Shown: positions 33,329-41,655 of the stretch, piece after piece
Layout of the letters: each line of letters starts with the position of its first letter
Numbering within the stretch: position 1 is the stretch's first letter
Assembly (NCBI GenBank): GCA_016177765.1
Contig: JACOUP010000008.1
Location: 1,089,165-1,153,164, forward strand
Origin: Deltaproteobacteria bacterium
GTDB taxonomy: Bacteria > UBA10199 > JACPAL01 > JACOUP01
Direction of reading: 5' to 3'
DNA: 64,000 nucleotides
Notes under the pieces: model-generated
Told to the model about the DNA's origin: nothing
The model's database searches: none
What the model saw: only the letters and a program-made list of their open reading frames with translations
Position numbers and translations under genes: made by a program

Positions 33329-33352
33329 TAAAGGACGGGTCCTTTTACTTTC
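33329..33352. terminator. Bidirectional terminator-like hairpin
   Basis: AAAGGAC-GG-GTCCTTTT followed by a T-rich tail lies between the converging BI-1 and PNPOx-like genes and includes the stop of the latter. On the plus strand it resembles a short intrinsic terminator. Confidence 0.55.
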
Positions 33353-33962
33353 CATTCAGAAGTGAGACTTTTCGGGAGACCCACCGGCCATTTTTAAGTT
33401 CGTGGATGGTTCTTTCCCCCTTGCCGTACTCCCCGAAGGAGATCTTGCCGGGCCATAAGGAATCAATCAGTCGGGCCACTGTCGGTATTTCTTTCTGGCT
33501 GATCTTGTAAATATCCCAGAGAAACGGCCGGCAGAGGATGGTTCCCAGATTGGGGGCCCGTTCGCTGACGTTCGACGATTTTCCCCCGCAATCAATCCAG
33601 TATTCTCCTCTGACATCGGGCCGCATCCGCAACCACATCTGGTCCAGAAAGGTTTTTTCGTTGGGATCCCGCGGGTTGAGCGGTTCCGCTATTCCCCGCC
33701 ACCGGATCTGGACGAGCCTGTAGGGATCAAAGAAACAACCTTCATGCCTCGAATTCTGGCTGAGTTGCTGCCACTTGGCGGAGAGGGTGTGGCAGTTAAA
33801 GGCAAGCGCCTCCCGTTCCGGGATGAGGTGAAAATGGACCGCACGCACGTGTGGTGTTCCATCAAGGTCCGCCGTGGCGAGCTGGCCGTAGGCTGGACGT
33901 TTCCTGTCGGTGAAGGATTGAGTGATCAGAGAAGAGAGAGAGTCTGGGGCTAAAGAGGGCAT
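33345..33962 (-). CDS. Pyridoxamine 5'-phosphate oxidase-like flavoprotein
   Basis: A 205-residue protein of the PNPOx-like split-barrel group. Visible: PAYGQLATADLDGTPHVRAVHFH (in two conserved strands), FNCHTLSAKWQQLSQN, and VQIRWRGIAEPLN. Members bind FMN and act on varied substrates. It has no membrane segment. The C-terminal WVSRKVSLLNGK does not match the strict PdxH ending, so an Alr4036-like PNPOx protein is more likely than true PdxH. It is followed by nothing on its strand; the tRNA gene lies upstream. Confidence 0.82.
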   Translation of the reverse strand: MPSLAPDSLSSLITQSFTDRKRPAYGQLATADLDGTPHVRAVHFHLIPEREALAFNCHTLSAKWQQLSQNSRHEGCFFDPYRLVQIRWRGIAEPLNPRDPNEKTFLDQMWLRMRPDVRGEYWIDCGGKSSNVSERAPNLGTILCRPFLWDIYKISQKEIPTVARLIDSLWPGKISFGEYGKGERTIHELKNGRWVSRKVSLLNGK

Positions 33963-33988
33963 GGTTTGTCCTTAACTTTTATTTTTGT

Positions 33989-34060
33989 GCTCCCAACGGG
34001 ATTCGAACCCGTGTTTGTGCCGTGAGAGGGCACCGTCCTAGGCCACTAGACGATGGGAGC
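33989..34060 (-). tRNA. tRNA-Glu (anticodon CTC)
   Basis: A 72-base cloverleaf on the minus strand: acceptor GCTCCCA paired with TGGGAGC, D arm GTCTAGTGGCCTAGGAC, anticodon stem GTGCC/GGCAC with loop CTCTCAC (anticodon CTC), and T arm ACGGG-TTCGAAT-CCCGT. It reads GAG. The 3' CCA is not encoded. The 107 bases upstream of it hold no other gene, and no clear promoter was identified. Confidence 0.95.
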
Positions 34061-34167
34061 CGACCTCGTTCTCCTTGTTTCTTGTGATAACGCGTCCAAG
34101 CTGAACCGGGGCCACGCCTACCAAGACTCCTGCTAGACTGCAACCTCAAATTGACTACTTGGGAAAC

Positions 34168-35688
34168 TTAGACACCGACATTTTTGGCCAGCTGGTGGCT
34201 GTATTCGTGGAAATGTTTGTGGACGGCGAGGTGCCAGAGTCCTTCCTTGAGGTAGTGGGGCCGCTTTTTAAGGATATGGGAGACCGTAGAGACAAAAAAG
34301 TTCCGTTTTTGCCGGTCTCCGGTCAACAGGTAGTGCCGGATCATCTTGGCCAGCCGGGCCGTGTTGACGGCGGCCCTCCGGTAAGAGGGTTTTTTCCGGC
34401 GGCGGCTTGGTTCTCTTTCTATGGTGTCTACCAACCCTTTGAGACGTTTTTCGTAATTCTCATAGGAATAGAGTTCCGTCATCAGGCGGGCGTACCCCTG
34501 CCTTAACTCTTCGGCGGTCATCCTTTTCGGAATAATATTGGTGTCGGCCTGATCGATATACTGGTGTCCTTCCAGAAGACGCCCCTCCTTGTGGAGGCGG
34601 GACCAGAGGGGGGTGTTGGCCGGGGCGTTGAGCATCCCGGTCATGGAGATCGGGATGTTGGCCTCATTGATAAAATCCAGTTGTTCCTTGAAGACCGCCT
34701 GGGTATCGTTGTCGAAGCCGACGATCATCCCGGCCCAGACGAAAAGACCATAAGACTGGACGGTCCGGACATCCTGAATCATATCGCCCGCCATGTTCTG
34801 AGGTTTTTGGATATCCAAAAGGTTTTCCTTGTTCGGAGTTTCAATCCCGATAAAGACACTTTGGAAATTCGCCTCGGCCATCAGTTCCAACAGCTCCTTG
34901 TCCTTGGCCAGATTGATCGTGACCTGTGTTGAAAAACGTAGAGGGCGTTTGAAGGAGCGATTTAATTCAATGATCTGTCGGCAGACATTCTTGGCATGCC
35001 CCTTGTTGCCGATGAAATTATCATCGGCGAAGAAGACGGAGTCACGCCCGGCCTTCCAGAGGTAAGGGTAGAGGGCGTCCAGTTCTGCGCAGACCTGTTC
35101 CGGCCTCTTCTGGCGGACCTTCTGGCCAAGGTAGACGATCACGTCGCAAAATTCACAACTAAAGGGACAGCCTCTTGTGGTCTGGACAGGGATCCGTCCG
35201 TAATGCCGGATTTTGAGGAGATCCCAGCGGGGGATGGGTGAAGTCGTGATATCAATCTTTTCCTTCTCTTCATAGCGGTGTCCCCATTGGCCATCTTCCA
35301 GATCGGCAAGGAACTGCGGCCAGATCCCCTCCGCCTCCCCCACGATCAGGACATCGGCGTGCGGCGCACATTCCTCAGGACAGAGCGAGGCGTAGGGGCC
35401 CCCGATAACAACTAATTTCCCTTTTTGACGGAAAAAATCGGCAATGGCATACATCCGTTCCGACTGGATGTTGAATCCGGTGAGGCCGATGACCTCCGCA
35501 TCGGTCTCAAAATCAATCTCTTCGATATTTTCATCAACGATTGTGACTTCATGGTCCTGCGAGATCATCGCCGCGACGGTCGGCAGGGCCAGGTTGGCCA
35601 TCGCATAACGGTAGCCACCGATGTTGGCAACGTGACGAAAACCCCAAAAGGTATCCGGGAATTTCGGGTTGATGAGGTAAAACTTCAT
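34168..35688 (-). CDS. B12-binding radical SAM protein (DUF4070-type C-terminus)
   Basis: A 506-residue enzyme with an N-terminal cobalamin-binding Rossmann domain (about 1-150; no DxHxxG), the radical SAM cluster motif RGCPFSCEFCDV (CxxxCxxC), and an HpnP-like C-terminal region. Proteins of this layout include the hopanoid C-2 methylase HpnP and HpnJ-like enzymes, but also many of unknown substrate. Motifs VVIGGPYASLCPEE and VFIGIETPNKENL support the fold. No hopanoid genes are nearby, so the substrate stays open. A TTGACA/GATAAA promoter lies just before the ATG. Confidence 0.88.
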   Translation of the reverse strand: MKFYLINPKFPDTFWGFRHVANIGGYRYAMANLALPTVAAMISQDHEVTIVDENIEEIDFETDAEVIGLTGFNIQSERMYAIADFFRQKGKLVVIGGPYASLCPEECAPHADVLIVGEAEGIWPQFLADLEDGQWGHRYEEKEKIDITTSPIPRWDLLKIRHYGRIPVQTTRGCPFSCEFCDVIVYLGQKVRQKRPEQVCAELDALYPYLWKAGRDSVFFADDNFIGNKGHAKNVCRQIIELNRSFKRPLRFSTQVTINLAKDKELLELMAEANFQSVFIGIETPNKENLLDIQKPQNMAGDMIQDVRTVQSYGLFVWAGMIVGFDNDTQAVFKEQLDFINEANIPISMTGMLNAPANTPLWSRLHKEGRLLEGHQYIDQADTNIIPKRMTAEELRQGYARLMTELYSYENYEKRLKGLVDTIEREPSRRRKKPSYRRAAVNTARLAKMIRHYLLTGDRQKRNFFVSTVSHILKKRPHYLKEGLWHLAVHKHFHEYSHQLAKNVGV

Positions 35689-35697
35689 CCGCCAGAC

Positions 35698-35727
35698 TTT
35701 ATCCTACAAGGATTTGCAGACTGTCAA
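35698..35727 (-). promoter_or_regulatory. Promoter of the radical SAM gene
   Basis: On the minus strand TTGACA (35722-35727), an 18-base spacer and GATAAA (35698-35703). The -10 box ends 9 bases before the ATG, implying a very short or absent leader. Confidence 0.5.
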
Positions 35728-35776
35728 TATTTATGGAAAATCTATTCGTTCAGAATGTTTGAAACGGATCAAAATG

Positions 35777-36976
35777 CTAAGGTCTTAAATTGACTTCCCC
35801 ATTCACATGTTCCTCGGAAGGGACCGGGGTGTGGCATTCGGGACAAGAAGATTCTCCCTGAGACTGGAAGAGCTGGTGAAATTCAGGTTCAGAGGGGGGG
35901 ACGTGATGACAAGCGCCGCATTCCTTGGCTTCCCCCGATTGGTCGTCCCAAGAGAGGGGGCTCATGAGTTGCCCTGCGGCTAAGCCTGCCCCGTGGCACC
36001 CGATGGAACTGCAGGTCTTGGCGCTGTCATCCCAAGCCGGTTGCAGGGGGTCGCCGTGGTGGTTGATCATCGCCGGCCCTTCTGGAAAACTGACCTTGGT
36101 GGTGGTGCTCATGTGATAGAAAATAGTATCGTCCGTTGTCGGAAGCGCCTCATGGCAGGTGGTACAAGCGATCCCGGCGTCGTTGGTGTGTGTTGGGTGA
36201 GCTCCATCTGTGGGAGGAAAATCATGGCAGGAGACGCAGAGGTTTTCTTGGAAGTCGACTGTTCCACTCCTGTGGGGGTCATCCACCGAAGTCCTGAATC
36301 CGGAGACCGGTTTTTCGAGATGGCAGTGATCACACCCCATGATCAGTTGAGTGACCACATCATCGGGCTGGTTGGCCATGTGGGAGTCTGGGGGGTATTC
36401 GTGGCACCCTTCGCAGATATTTTGCCGGACCTCGATCGCCCCATCGATATGTTTATCGAGAGAAATAAACTGCCCGTCGGATCCGATCGTCTCGGTATGA
36501 CAACGGGAACATATACGGCGATCGGTAATATCGTGGGGAGGGACTGTTTTCGTGTGACAGAAACTGCAGTTCTCCTCATGTTTTTCGGTCCAGCGACGTG
36601 GGACGTGGCAGGCTGTTGTACATTCCGCTGTCAGCGAATCGTAACCTTGAATCCAGGGGTTGTCCTGCGCGTAAATATCAACGGATTGATTGATATGGGT
36701 GGGTGTCTCCCAAAGGGTCTCAGGGGTCGGTAGCGTGTGGCACTGCGGACAGCCGATCGGTCTGGTGAATCTGGTCTGCCGGTGCGCATCATGGGCCCCT
36801 TGGTCCGCTCTTCCGAACAGATGAAAAGAAGAAGAGGCTGGCTCATCGGGGCTGGTGTGGCATTTTTTGCAAACATCCCCCTCTGTTTCGTCAGGAGGGG
36901 GGGCAAAAAACTTCTCGCAGGCCCCCAAGACCACTCCGAAAATAAAAATCAAACCGGTTGCTGACAATGGGTCCAT
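35777..36976 (-). CDS. Dodecaheme c-type cytochrome, lipoprotein
   Basis: A 399-residue exported cytochrome with a hydrophobic start and lipobox VLGAC (Cys20). Twelve heme attachment motifs are visible: ten CX2CH, one CX3CH (CTTACH) and one CX4CH (CSSIGCH). The CX4CH followed by CGACHHVPP resembles the Geobacter CxxxxCH...CXXCH domain. Such proteins carry electrons at the outer membrane or cell surface. It starts one base after the stop of the porin-cytochrome gene and is the last gene of the electron-transfer unit. Because of its lipid anchor it could be the outer terminal reductase, but orientation is unproven. Confidence 0.92.
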   Translation of the reverse strand: MDPLSATGLIFIFGVVLGACEKFFAPPPDETEGDVCKKCHTSPDEPASSSFHLFGRADQGAHDAHRQTRFTRPIGCPQCHTLPTPETLWETPTHINQSVDIYAQDNPWIQGYDSLTAECTTACHVPRRWTEKHEENCSFCHTKTVPPHDITDRRICSRCHTETIGSDGQFISLDKHIDGAIEVRQNICEGCHEYPPDSHMANQPDDVVTQLIMGCDHCHLEKPVSGFRTSVDDPHRSGTVDFQENLCVSCHDFPPTDGAHPTHTNDAGIACTTCHEALPTTDDTIFYHMSTTTKVSFPEGPAMINHHGDPLQPAWDDSAKTCSSIGCHGAGLAAGQLMSPLSWDDQSGEAKECGACHHVPPSEPEFHQLFQSQGESSCPECHTPVPSEEHVNGEVNLRP

Positions 36977-36977
36977 A

Positions 36978-38972
36978 TCAATGACACCTCGTACAGACTT
37001 CCTCGCGGCCCTCTCTTTTCTGAAACTCCTGCGGCGTATGGCAGACGGCGCAGACAGCCACGCTTGACTGGGTCGCCGTCAGGCCATGCCTCATCCTTCC
37101 GCGGGAGATTCTCATAAAATCGGTATGATGGAGATCGCGGAGCGTGACCCCTTCTTTCCTGTGACAGTCGCGGCAATAGCTTAAGTTGCTGTGACAGGTG
37201 GTGCAAGGTTCGACGGTGCGTCTGGCCTGTATCACGTGACCGATGCGCCACCCGTCGGGGTGTGGCATCTGGGCCAGGTAGTTTTGGGGTTTGAAGATGT
37301 CGTGACAGGAGGTGCAGGCTGGGATAGTCCGCTCCTTGTATGAGACGCCGCCTGCATGGCAGACCGGACAGCTGGCATCTTGCCGGAGGCCATGGTCTTG
37401 CCATCCCGGTCCGCGGGTCCTGGCCACTTCCGTTGAATGCGGGTAGAGAACAAGGGTCCCTATACCGCCGGTCGGTTCCTCAATCTCTTCCATCGGGCCG
37501 TGACAGGAAGGGCAGGAGAGACCCTCAACCCTTCCCGGGTGTTCCACACGCGCCAGTTTTGAAAAAATCGGTTCCAACGCCTCCTCCCATTCATGGCAGT
37601 TGGAACAGATCCTTTGCATCGTTGGTTGCGGGAGACGGATGAGGGGGGATGGGGAATGGCATTCGGGACAGGTCAGGGGGCTCCCTCCATTGGCGTCACT
37701 GACCCCCTCATCGGTCAGATGTACCTGGTGGGGAAAACTGGTCGCCTCTTTCATCAGGGGGCCGAATCGCCTCCTCTTCAGAAGGGTGGGAGATCGGGCC
37801 ATTCCTTGCGAGGCGAGGGGGGTGGCAAGGACAGGGGGGGGATTGGCCGCTGACCCTGCGGCGATCCCGGCTACAAGGCTGACCATCGCGTACGCCCCGT
37901 TTCCAGTGAGTGGGGTGAAGGCGTAGCCCCCTCCCGCCGAAAGGCCCAATTCTCTCCAGGGGGTCCAGGTGACCCTTCCTCCGGTGTCGAGCAGGTTGTG
38001 GGGACCACTGATCTCCTCCCCCCTTTCCATCAAGAGATTTGCATAAGGCCTGACGGCAAGCTGATCGGTCAGGGGGATCAGGAGATAGGCCAGGACCCCG
38101 GTATCCCCTCCTTTTTGTTGCCGGTTTTCACGGTAGAGAAAGGAGGCCCCGCCGTAGGCGGTGTTGGCGCCGACCTCACCCCCCCAGAAGAAATGCCCCG
38201 CCTCGCCGGCAACGGTTGTCTGGATCGTTCCCGTCGGGCTGACCGAAACGGCAACACGGCCCCGCTGGTCTTCGACATTGGCTGTTTCCACCTCCTCGAA
38301 TTCAAAGAAGGGGGGGAGGTTGGAGACGACACCGGCGAGCTCAACACCGACTTTCCCGGGCACAACATCCAGATGACCTCCGGCAGTCACCTCATGACCT
38401 TCCCGGATCAAAAGCATCTTTCCTCTCGAAAAGAGGAGGAGTCGGTCCCATCCCGGGCGACTGGTGAGAAGATAGGAACCCCTTCTCTCAACGATCGGAC
38501 CGGTTGTCTCCAGTTCCTGTTCGTAATTGACCTTCAAGTGAAAAAGTGGGGGACCGCCGGCCAGACCGCCGCCGACGAGAAGGTTATCTCCCTGTGGCAC
38601 CGGGACACCATTTTCCCAGAGGTCAATGATTGTCTGCCCGCCATAAACCTCGGCGGCAATCCAGGGAAGATCCAGTTGGACGCGGCCTCCGGCAAACCGC
38701 TCGTAACTCCAGAAAGGGGCGCCAAAGAGGAGCCCTCCTCGAAGATCAACAACCCCCTTCCGAAGGCCGACGAAGGCCTCTCCGGGGATAAGGGTGTAGC
38801 GGTCGTCGTCCCACCGGAGGAAGTAGGCGCCGTCGAATTCGCCATAGACGGATGTGTCCCCCTCGGAATTCCATCTTCCGTCAACCGAGAGGGCCCCATT
38901 CTGCCGGAGATCCTCATGGATGAGGGTCCCGCGACTGGTTGCTGTTCCAACGATTCTACCGTCTCCACCCAT
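36978..38972 (-). CDS. Porin-type beta-barrel fused to a nonaheme cytochrome, no signal peptide
   Basis: A 664-residue protein with two parts. Residues 1-385 alternate hydrophobic and polar residues with Gly/aromatic strand ends (for example GVVDLRGGLLFGAPFW, LGLSAGGGYAFTPL), as in an outer-membrane barrel of perhaps 16-20 strands. Residues 440-664 hold nine CXXCH motifs and the chain ends exactly at CTRCH. It has no signal peptide: the first strand starts at once (MGGDGRIVGTATSRG). The ATG is in the same frame as the upstream decaheme gene, separated only by TAA AAT AAG. AGAGGT could allow re-initiation, but without an export signal the product could neither enter the outer membrane nor receive heme. 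Read-through, a nonsense mutation or a sequence error is therefore likely. Confidence 0.85.
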   Translation of the reverse strand: MGGDGRIVGTATSRGTLIHEDLRQNGALSVDGRWNSEGDTSVYGEFDGAYFLRWDDDRYTLIPGEAFVGLRKGVVDLRGGLLFGAPFWSYERFAGGRVQLDLPWIAAEVYGGQTIIDLWENGVPVPQGDNLLVGGGLAGGPPLFHLKVNYEQELETTGPIVERRGSYLLTSRPGWDRLLLFSRGKMLLIREGHEVTAGGHLDVVPGKVGVELAGVVSNLPPFFEFEEVETANVEDQRGRVAVSVSPTGTIQTTVAGEAGHFFWGGEVGANTAYGGASFLYRENRQQKGGDTGVLAYLLIPLTDQLAVRPYANLLMERGEEISGPHNLLDTGGRVTWTPWRELGLSAGGGYAFTPLTGNGAYAMVSLVAGIAAGSAANPPPVLATPLASQGMARSPTLLKRRRFGPLMKEATSFPHQVHLTDEGVSDANGGSPLTCPECHSPSPLIRLPQPTMQRICSNCHEWEEALEPIFSKLARVEHPGRVEGLSCPSCHGPMEEIEEPTGGIGTLVLYPHSTEVARTRGPGWQDHGLRQDASCPVCHAGGVSYKERTIPACTSCHDIFKPQNYLAQMPHPDGWRIGHVIQARRTVEPCTTCHSNLSYCRDCHRKEGVTLRDLHHTDFMRISRGRMRHGLTATQSSVAVCAVCHTPQEFQKREGREEVCTRCH

Positions 38973-38978
38973 CTTATT

Positions 38979-40154
38979 TTACCTCTTATGGCAATACCCG
39001 CCGCACAATTTTGTCCCGTGATCGGCCGGTTCCGACCGGTTCCCATTGACATGACAGCTCCCTTCCGTTGAACCGCCGCAGGTTGCCCGGACGGCCGGGA
39101 TCAACCAAGGATCGTTGTCGTTTGTTGTCGGGTGTGAACCTCGGGAGTCCAGCAGGAGATCGCTTTGGATCAGATAGTACAGGTGACCGAGCCCCGGCGG
39201 GAAGGTCGCCACACCCCAGTCCTTGGGGCCATTGGCCGTCTCATACCGCTTGTGGGGGTAGGCCCAGTGACACTGGTAGCAGAAGGATTGGTTTTTCAGT
39301 TCCTCTCTTGTTTGGGTGCCATTAAAGGGAATAGGGGAACCGTGACAGTCCCAACACTCCGCTTCAGTGGAAGGGCTTTTGAATTGGCTTGAAAAATAGC
39401 GGCCGTGACCAAAACCGGTCGCCCATCGAGGGTCGGTGTGCGGGTAACTCTGATGACAGGAAAAACAGGTTTTCCCGTTTAACACATTCTTAAAATCGGT
39501 TCCATGACAGGCCTGGCAGGTGGACAGACCGATCCCCAAGGCCTTTGTCTTGTGGTCCTCCACCCAGGAGGAGGGATGTGGGTAGATCGCATGACAGCTG
39601 TGGCAGGACTCTCCAAAAAATTTTTGGGGGGCGTCGGACCCGTGACAATTAACGCATAATTTCTTGCCGGTTTCTTCAACCGTTTTTCCATGACGGGAAG
39701 GATTCTTCCAGTCGGAAGAATGGGGGTAGATTGGGTGACACTGGTGACAGGAGATTTGTGAAAGCCCCCCTTGAAGATCAGCGCCATGGCATCCTGTGCA
39801 AAATGCCTTGCCATTTCTCAAAACCGTTTCTCCATGGAGTTCCTTGGTGCCCCACTCCTTTTCGTGTGGGAAAAGGGGGTGACAGGAATGGCAGGTTGGG
39901 GGGGTATCATTCTTTTTATAGGAATCCTCTTTGTGACAGTTGAGACAAGCCTGAAGACCATTTTGGCGGACCCACTCCCCATGTGATGTTGGTTCGGCCC
40001 ATCCGTCCGGGTGCGGGAACAACGCCTCACTTTCACTGGGCAGGATCTGGTTTTCACCCCCATCCGAGTCGGCCGATTTGATATCGGCACACCCCTGCAG
40101 GCAAAGGAGAATGACACCCAGCAGAAGAGAGATCTTTTTGACGTCAGTAGCCAT
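38979..40154 (-). CDS. Decaheme (or larger) c-type cytochrome lipoprotein
   Basis: A 391-residue exported cytochrome: lipobox CLQGC (Cys22), then tandem repeats of about 60 residues with the pattern HG-C-x2-CHG...C-x2-CH-x-x-YPH-x-x-W. Ten CXXCH motifs are visible, plus a CX3CH (CGGYCH) five residues before the stop and an irregular CGGSTEGSCH. It is the first gene of the unit behind a good promoter. The stop is followed after two codons, in frame, by the porin-cytochrome reading frame, so the natural product may be one chain of about 1,058 residues: cytochrome, barrel, cytochrome. Confidence 0.92.
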   Translation of the reverse strand: MATDVKKISLLLGVILLCLQGCADIKSADSDGGENQILPSESEALFPHPDGWAEPTSHGEWVRQNGLQACLNCHKEDSYKKNDTPPTCHSCHPLFPHEKEWGTKELHGETVLRNGKAFCTGCHGADLQGGLSQISCHQCHPIYPHSSDWKNPSRHGKTVEETGKKLCVNCHGSDAPQKFFGESCHSCHAIYPHPSSWVEDHKTKALGIGLSTCQACHGTDFKNVLNGKTCFSCHQSYPHTDPRWATGFGHGRYFSSQFKSPSTEAECWDCHGSPIPFNGTQTREELKNQSFCYQCHWAYPHKRYETANGPKDWGVATFPPGLGHLYYLIQSDLLLDSRGSHPTTNDNDPWLIPAVRATCGGSTEGSCHVNGNRSEPADHGTKLCGGYCHKR

Positions 40155-40210
40155 AAAAGGGGAGAAAAATGAACCCCTTAGGGTTCTCGGACGGGGGGTG
40201 GAAAAGTTGC

Positions 40211-40226
40211 CCTGATTCTAATCAGG
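40211..40226. promoter_or_regulatory. Inverted repeat next to the cytochrome promoter
   Basis: CCTGATT-CT-AATCAGG, a perfect 7-bp inverted repeat just after the -10 box of the cytochrome promoter. Its position fits an operator or a leader hairpin. No regulator can be named. Confidence 0.45.
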
Positions 40227-40230
40227 TCGG

Positions 40231-40259
40231 ATTATAATAAATTCAATCAGTTAAGCCAA
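40231..40259 (-). promoter_or_regulatory. Sigma-70 promoter of the cytochrome operon
   Basis: On the minus strand TTGGCT (40254-40259), exactly 17 bases and a perfect TATAAT (40231-40236). It gives a leader of about 70 bases before the decaheme ATG. No cyclic-dinucleotide riboswitch pattern was recognised in that leader. Confidence 0.7.
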
Positions 40260-40275
40260 CTTTCTGGGGGTGTAC

Positions 40276-41619
40276 TTACTTGACTCCTGCATCAGGGCTC
40301 GGTTTAGAAAATCTCTTTAGCCACTTTTCGGCGATTCTGGCACTTGGGTCTAACTTGACATACTGAGCCTTGTGGATTTCTTCCTCTTCGACCTTTCCTG
40401 TGGCATTTAATGCAAAAACCAATACTAAATGGGCCTCGGCATCGTTGGGATTAAGACGGACCGCCTCTCTGCCGGATGTTATTGCCTCGTCGAACCTTTG
40501 GAGCAGGAAATAAAGTTGGGAGAGTGCCGCGTGGGCCAACGCATAATTGGGGTTAGCGGTACGTGCCTTTAGAAAGTTTGCCAAGGCCCTTTCCGGATCT
40601 TCCCCGGAATAGTAACTACCGAGATGAAGATAAACCTGGGCCAGGTTTGGCTGTAACGAGGCCGCCTGGTTAAGCTCCCTCAACCCTTCTTCCGTTTTTC
40701 CCTGTTTCATAAAATCGTTCCCCCGATTCATCTTCAGCATCGCCAGATAGTGGATCGGGCGAAGCGGGTAATTGTTGGGGTAAGAGGCCTTGGAGGTGAG
40801 TAGTGTTGGGTCAAAGAAACGTCTTTCTTGACCGATGGTGAGACCAAGATAGATATGATCATTCTGACTTTGTGTTTCAGGTATTTGGGCACCAGATTGA
40901 GCTACCGTTTCTCCTGTCGTATAGACGAAGAAAGGGTCAAGGCCAGCCTGTCGAAAGGCAGCAAAGAGAATATTGATCTTTTCAGTGCAATAGCCGACAC
41001 CCCCCACAAGGGCCTCCAGAGCAGTTGCCTCAACAGGGGCATCACCGGTGAAATCCGTTAATCCCAAGCCCCCGGTGGATGTGAGATAGAACTGAAACTG
41101 GTCAAGACCGGTGTCGGCAAGTTCTGCCGTCTGAAGCAAGAAGGGACCGAGATCGGCACTGATCAGTTTTTTATCGCGGTGCAGAAGGGCAAAATAAAAG
41201 AGACCGACCGCCATTTTTTCCTTGTACGGGTCAGTCCCTGGCGTGAGCCCTTGCTGACGAAGGATTTTATCCAGGGAGTCAATCGCCCCTTGAACTTTGG
41301 CACGAATCTCGGCGTCAAAGTTGGTTTTGGGATCCAGGTCATCCAGTTCCCACGCCAGAGGTTTGCCGCCGAGTCCGTTGACAAGATCACGGTATTGATC
41401 GGCATGATCCAGGAGGTATTCATACACCTCGCGCGGGTCAATCTCTCCATCCTGAGCCCCTTTGATCGTCATGTTGGGGCCCGGCTGGGAGTAATCGATT
41501 TCGTGGTACCCTTGGTCGATCGCGTCGTAAGAAACACCCCGTTCCCGGAGCGCACGGAGGAGCGAAAAGGCAGGATCCTCTGAGGTAAATAAAAATGTCC
41601 ATGAGGAACGAGTCACCAT
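40276..41619 (-). CDS. Transglutaminase-like and TPR repeat protein
   Basis: A 447-residue protein with no clear signal peptide. A central transglutaminase-like fold shows the Cys region GGVGYCTEKINILFAAFR, a His in NDHIYLGL and an Asp in RRFFDPTLL. The C-terminal third consists of TPR repeats (for example MNRGNDFMKQGKTEEGLREL, AHAALSQLYFLLQRFDEA). Such combinations act as scaffolds or proteases/cross-linkers of unknown target. It lies upstream of the cytochrome operon on the same strand but the cytochrome promoter falls between them. Confidence 0.75.
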   Translation of the reverse strand: MVTRSSWTFLFTSEDPAFSLLRALRERGVSYDAIDQGYHEIDYSQPGPNMTIKGAQDGEIDPREVYEYLLDHADQYRDLVNGLGGKPLAWELDDLDPKTNFDAEIRAKVQGAIDSLDKILRQQGLTPGTDPYKEKMAVGLFYFALLHRDKKLISADLGPFLLQTAELADTGLDQFQFYLTSTGGLGLTDFTGDAPVEATALEALVGGVGYCTEKINILFAAFRQAGLDPFFVYTTGETVAQSGAQIPETQSQNDHIYLGLTIGQERRFFDPTLLTSKASYPNNYPLRPIHYLAMLKMNRGNDFMKQGKTEEGLRELNQAASLQPNLAQVYLHLGSYYSGEDPERALANFLKARTANPNYALAHAALSQLYFLLQRFDEAITSGREAVRLNPNDAEAHLVLVFALNATGKVEEEEIHKAQYVKLDPSARIAEKWLKRFSKPSPDAGVK

Positions 41620-41655
41620 CGGGCTTATTATCGGGGGAGCGCGGAATGGGTTGTG

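Noticed and set aside
35985-36015. Sigma-54 promoter-like TGGCAC...CTGCA
   Set aside because: The spacing between the two elements is about four bases too long and the site lies inside a cytochrome gene.
37998-39071. Long plus-strand reading frame opposite the porin and decaheme genes
   Set aside because: No recognisable protein features. The minus strand encodes clear heme motifs and a barrel over the same stretch.
40155-40230. Possible riboswitch in the cytochrome leader
   Set aside because: Two short inverted repeats exist (40211-40226 and near 40173-40187), but no recognised aptamer consensus is seen.
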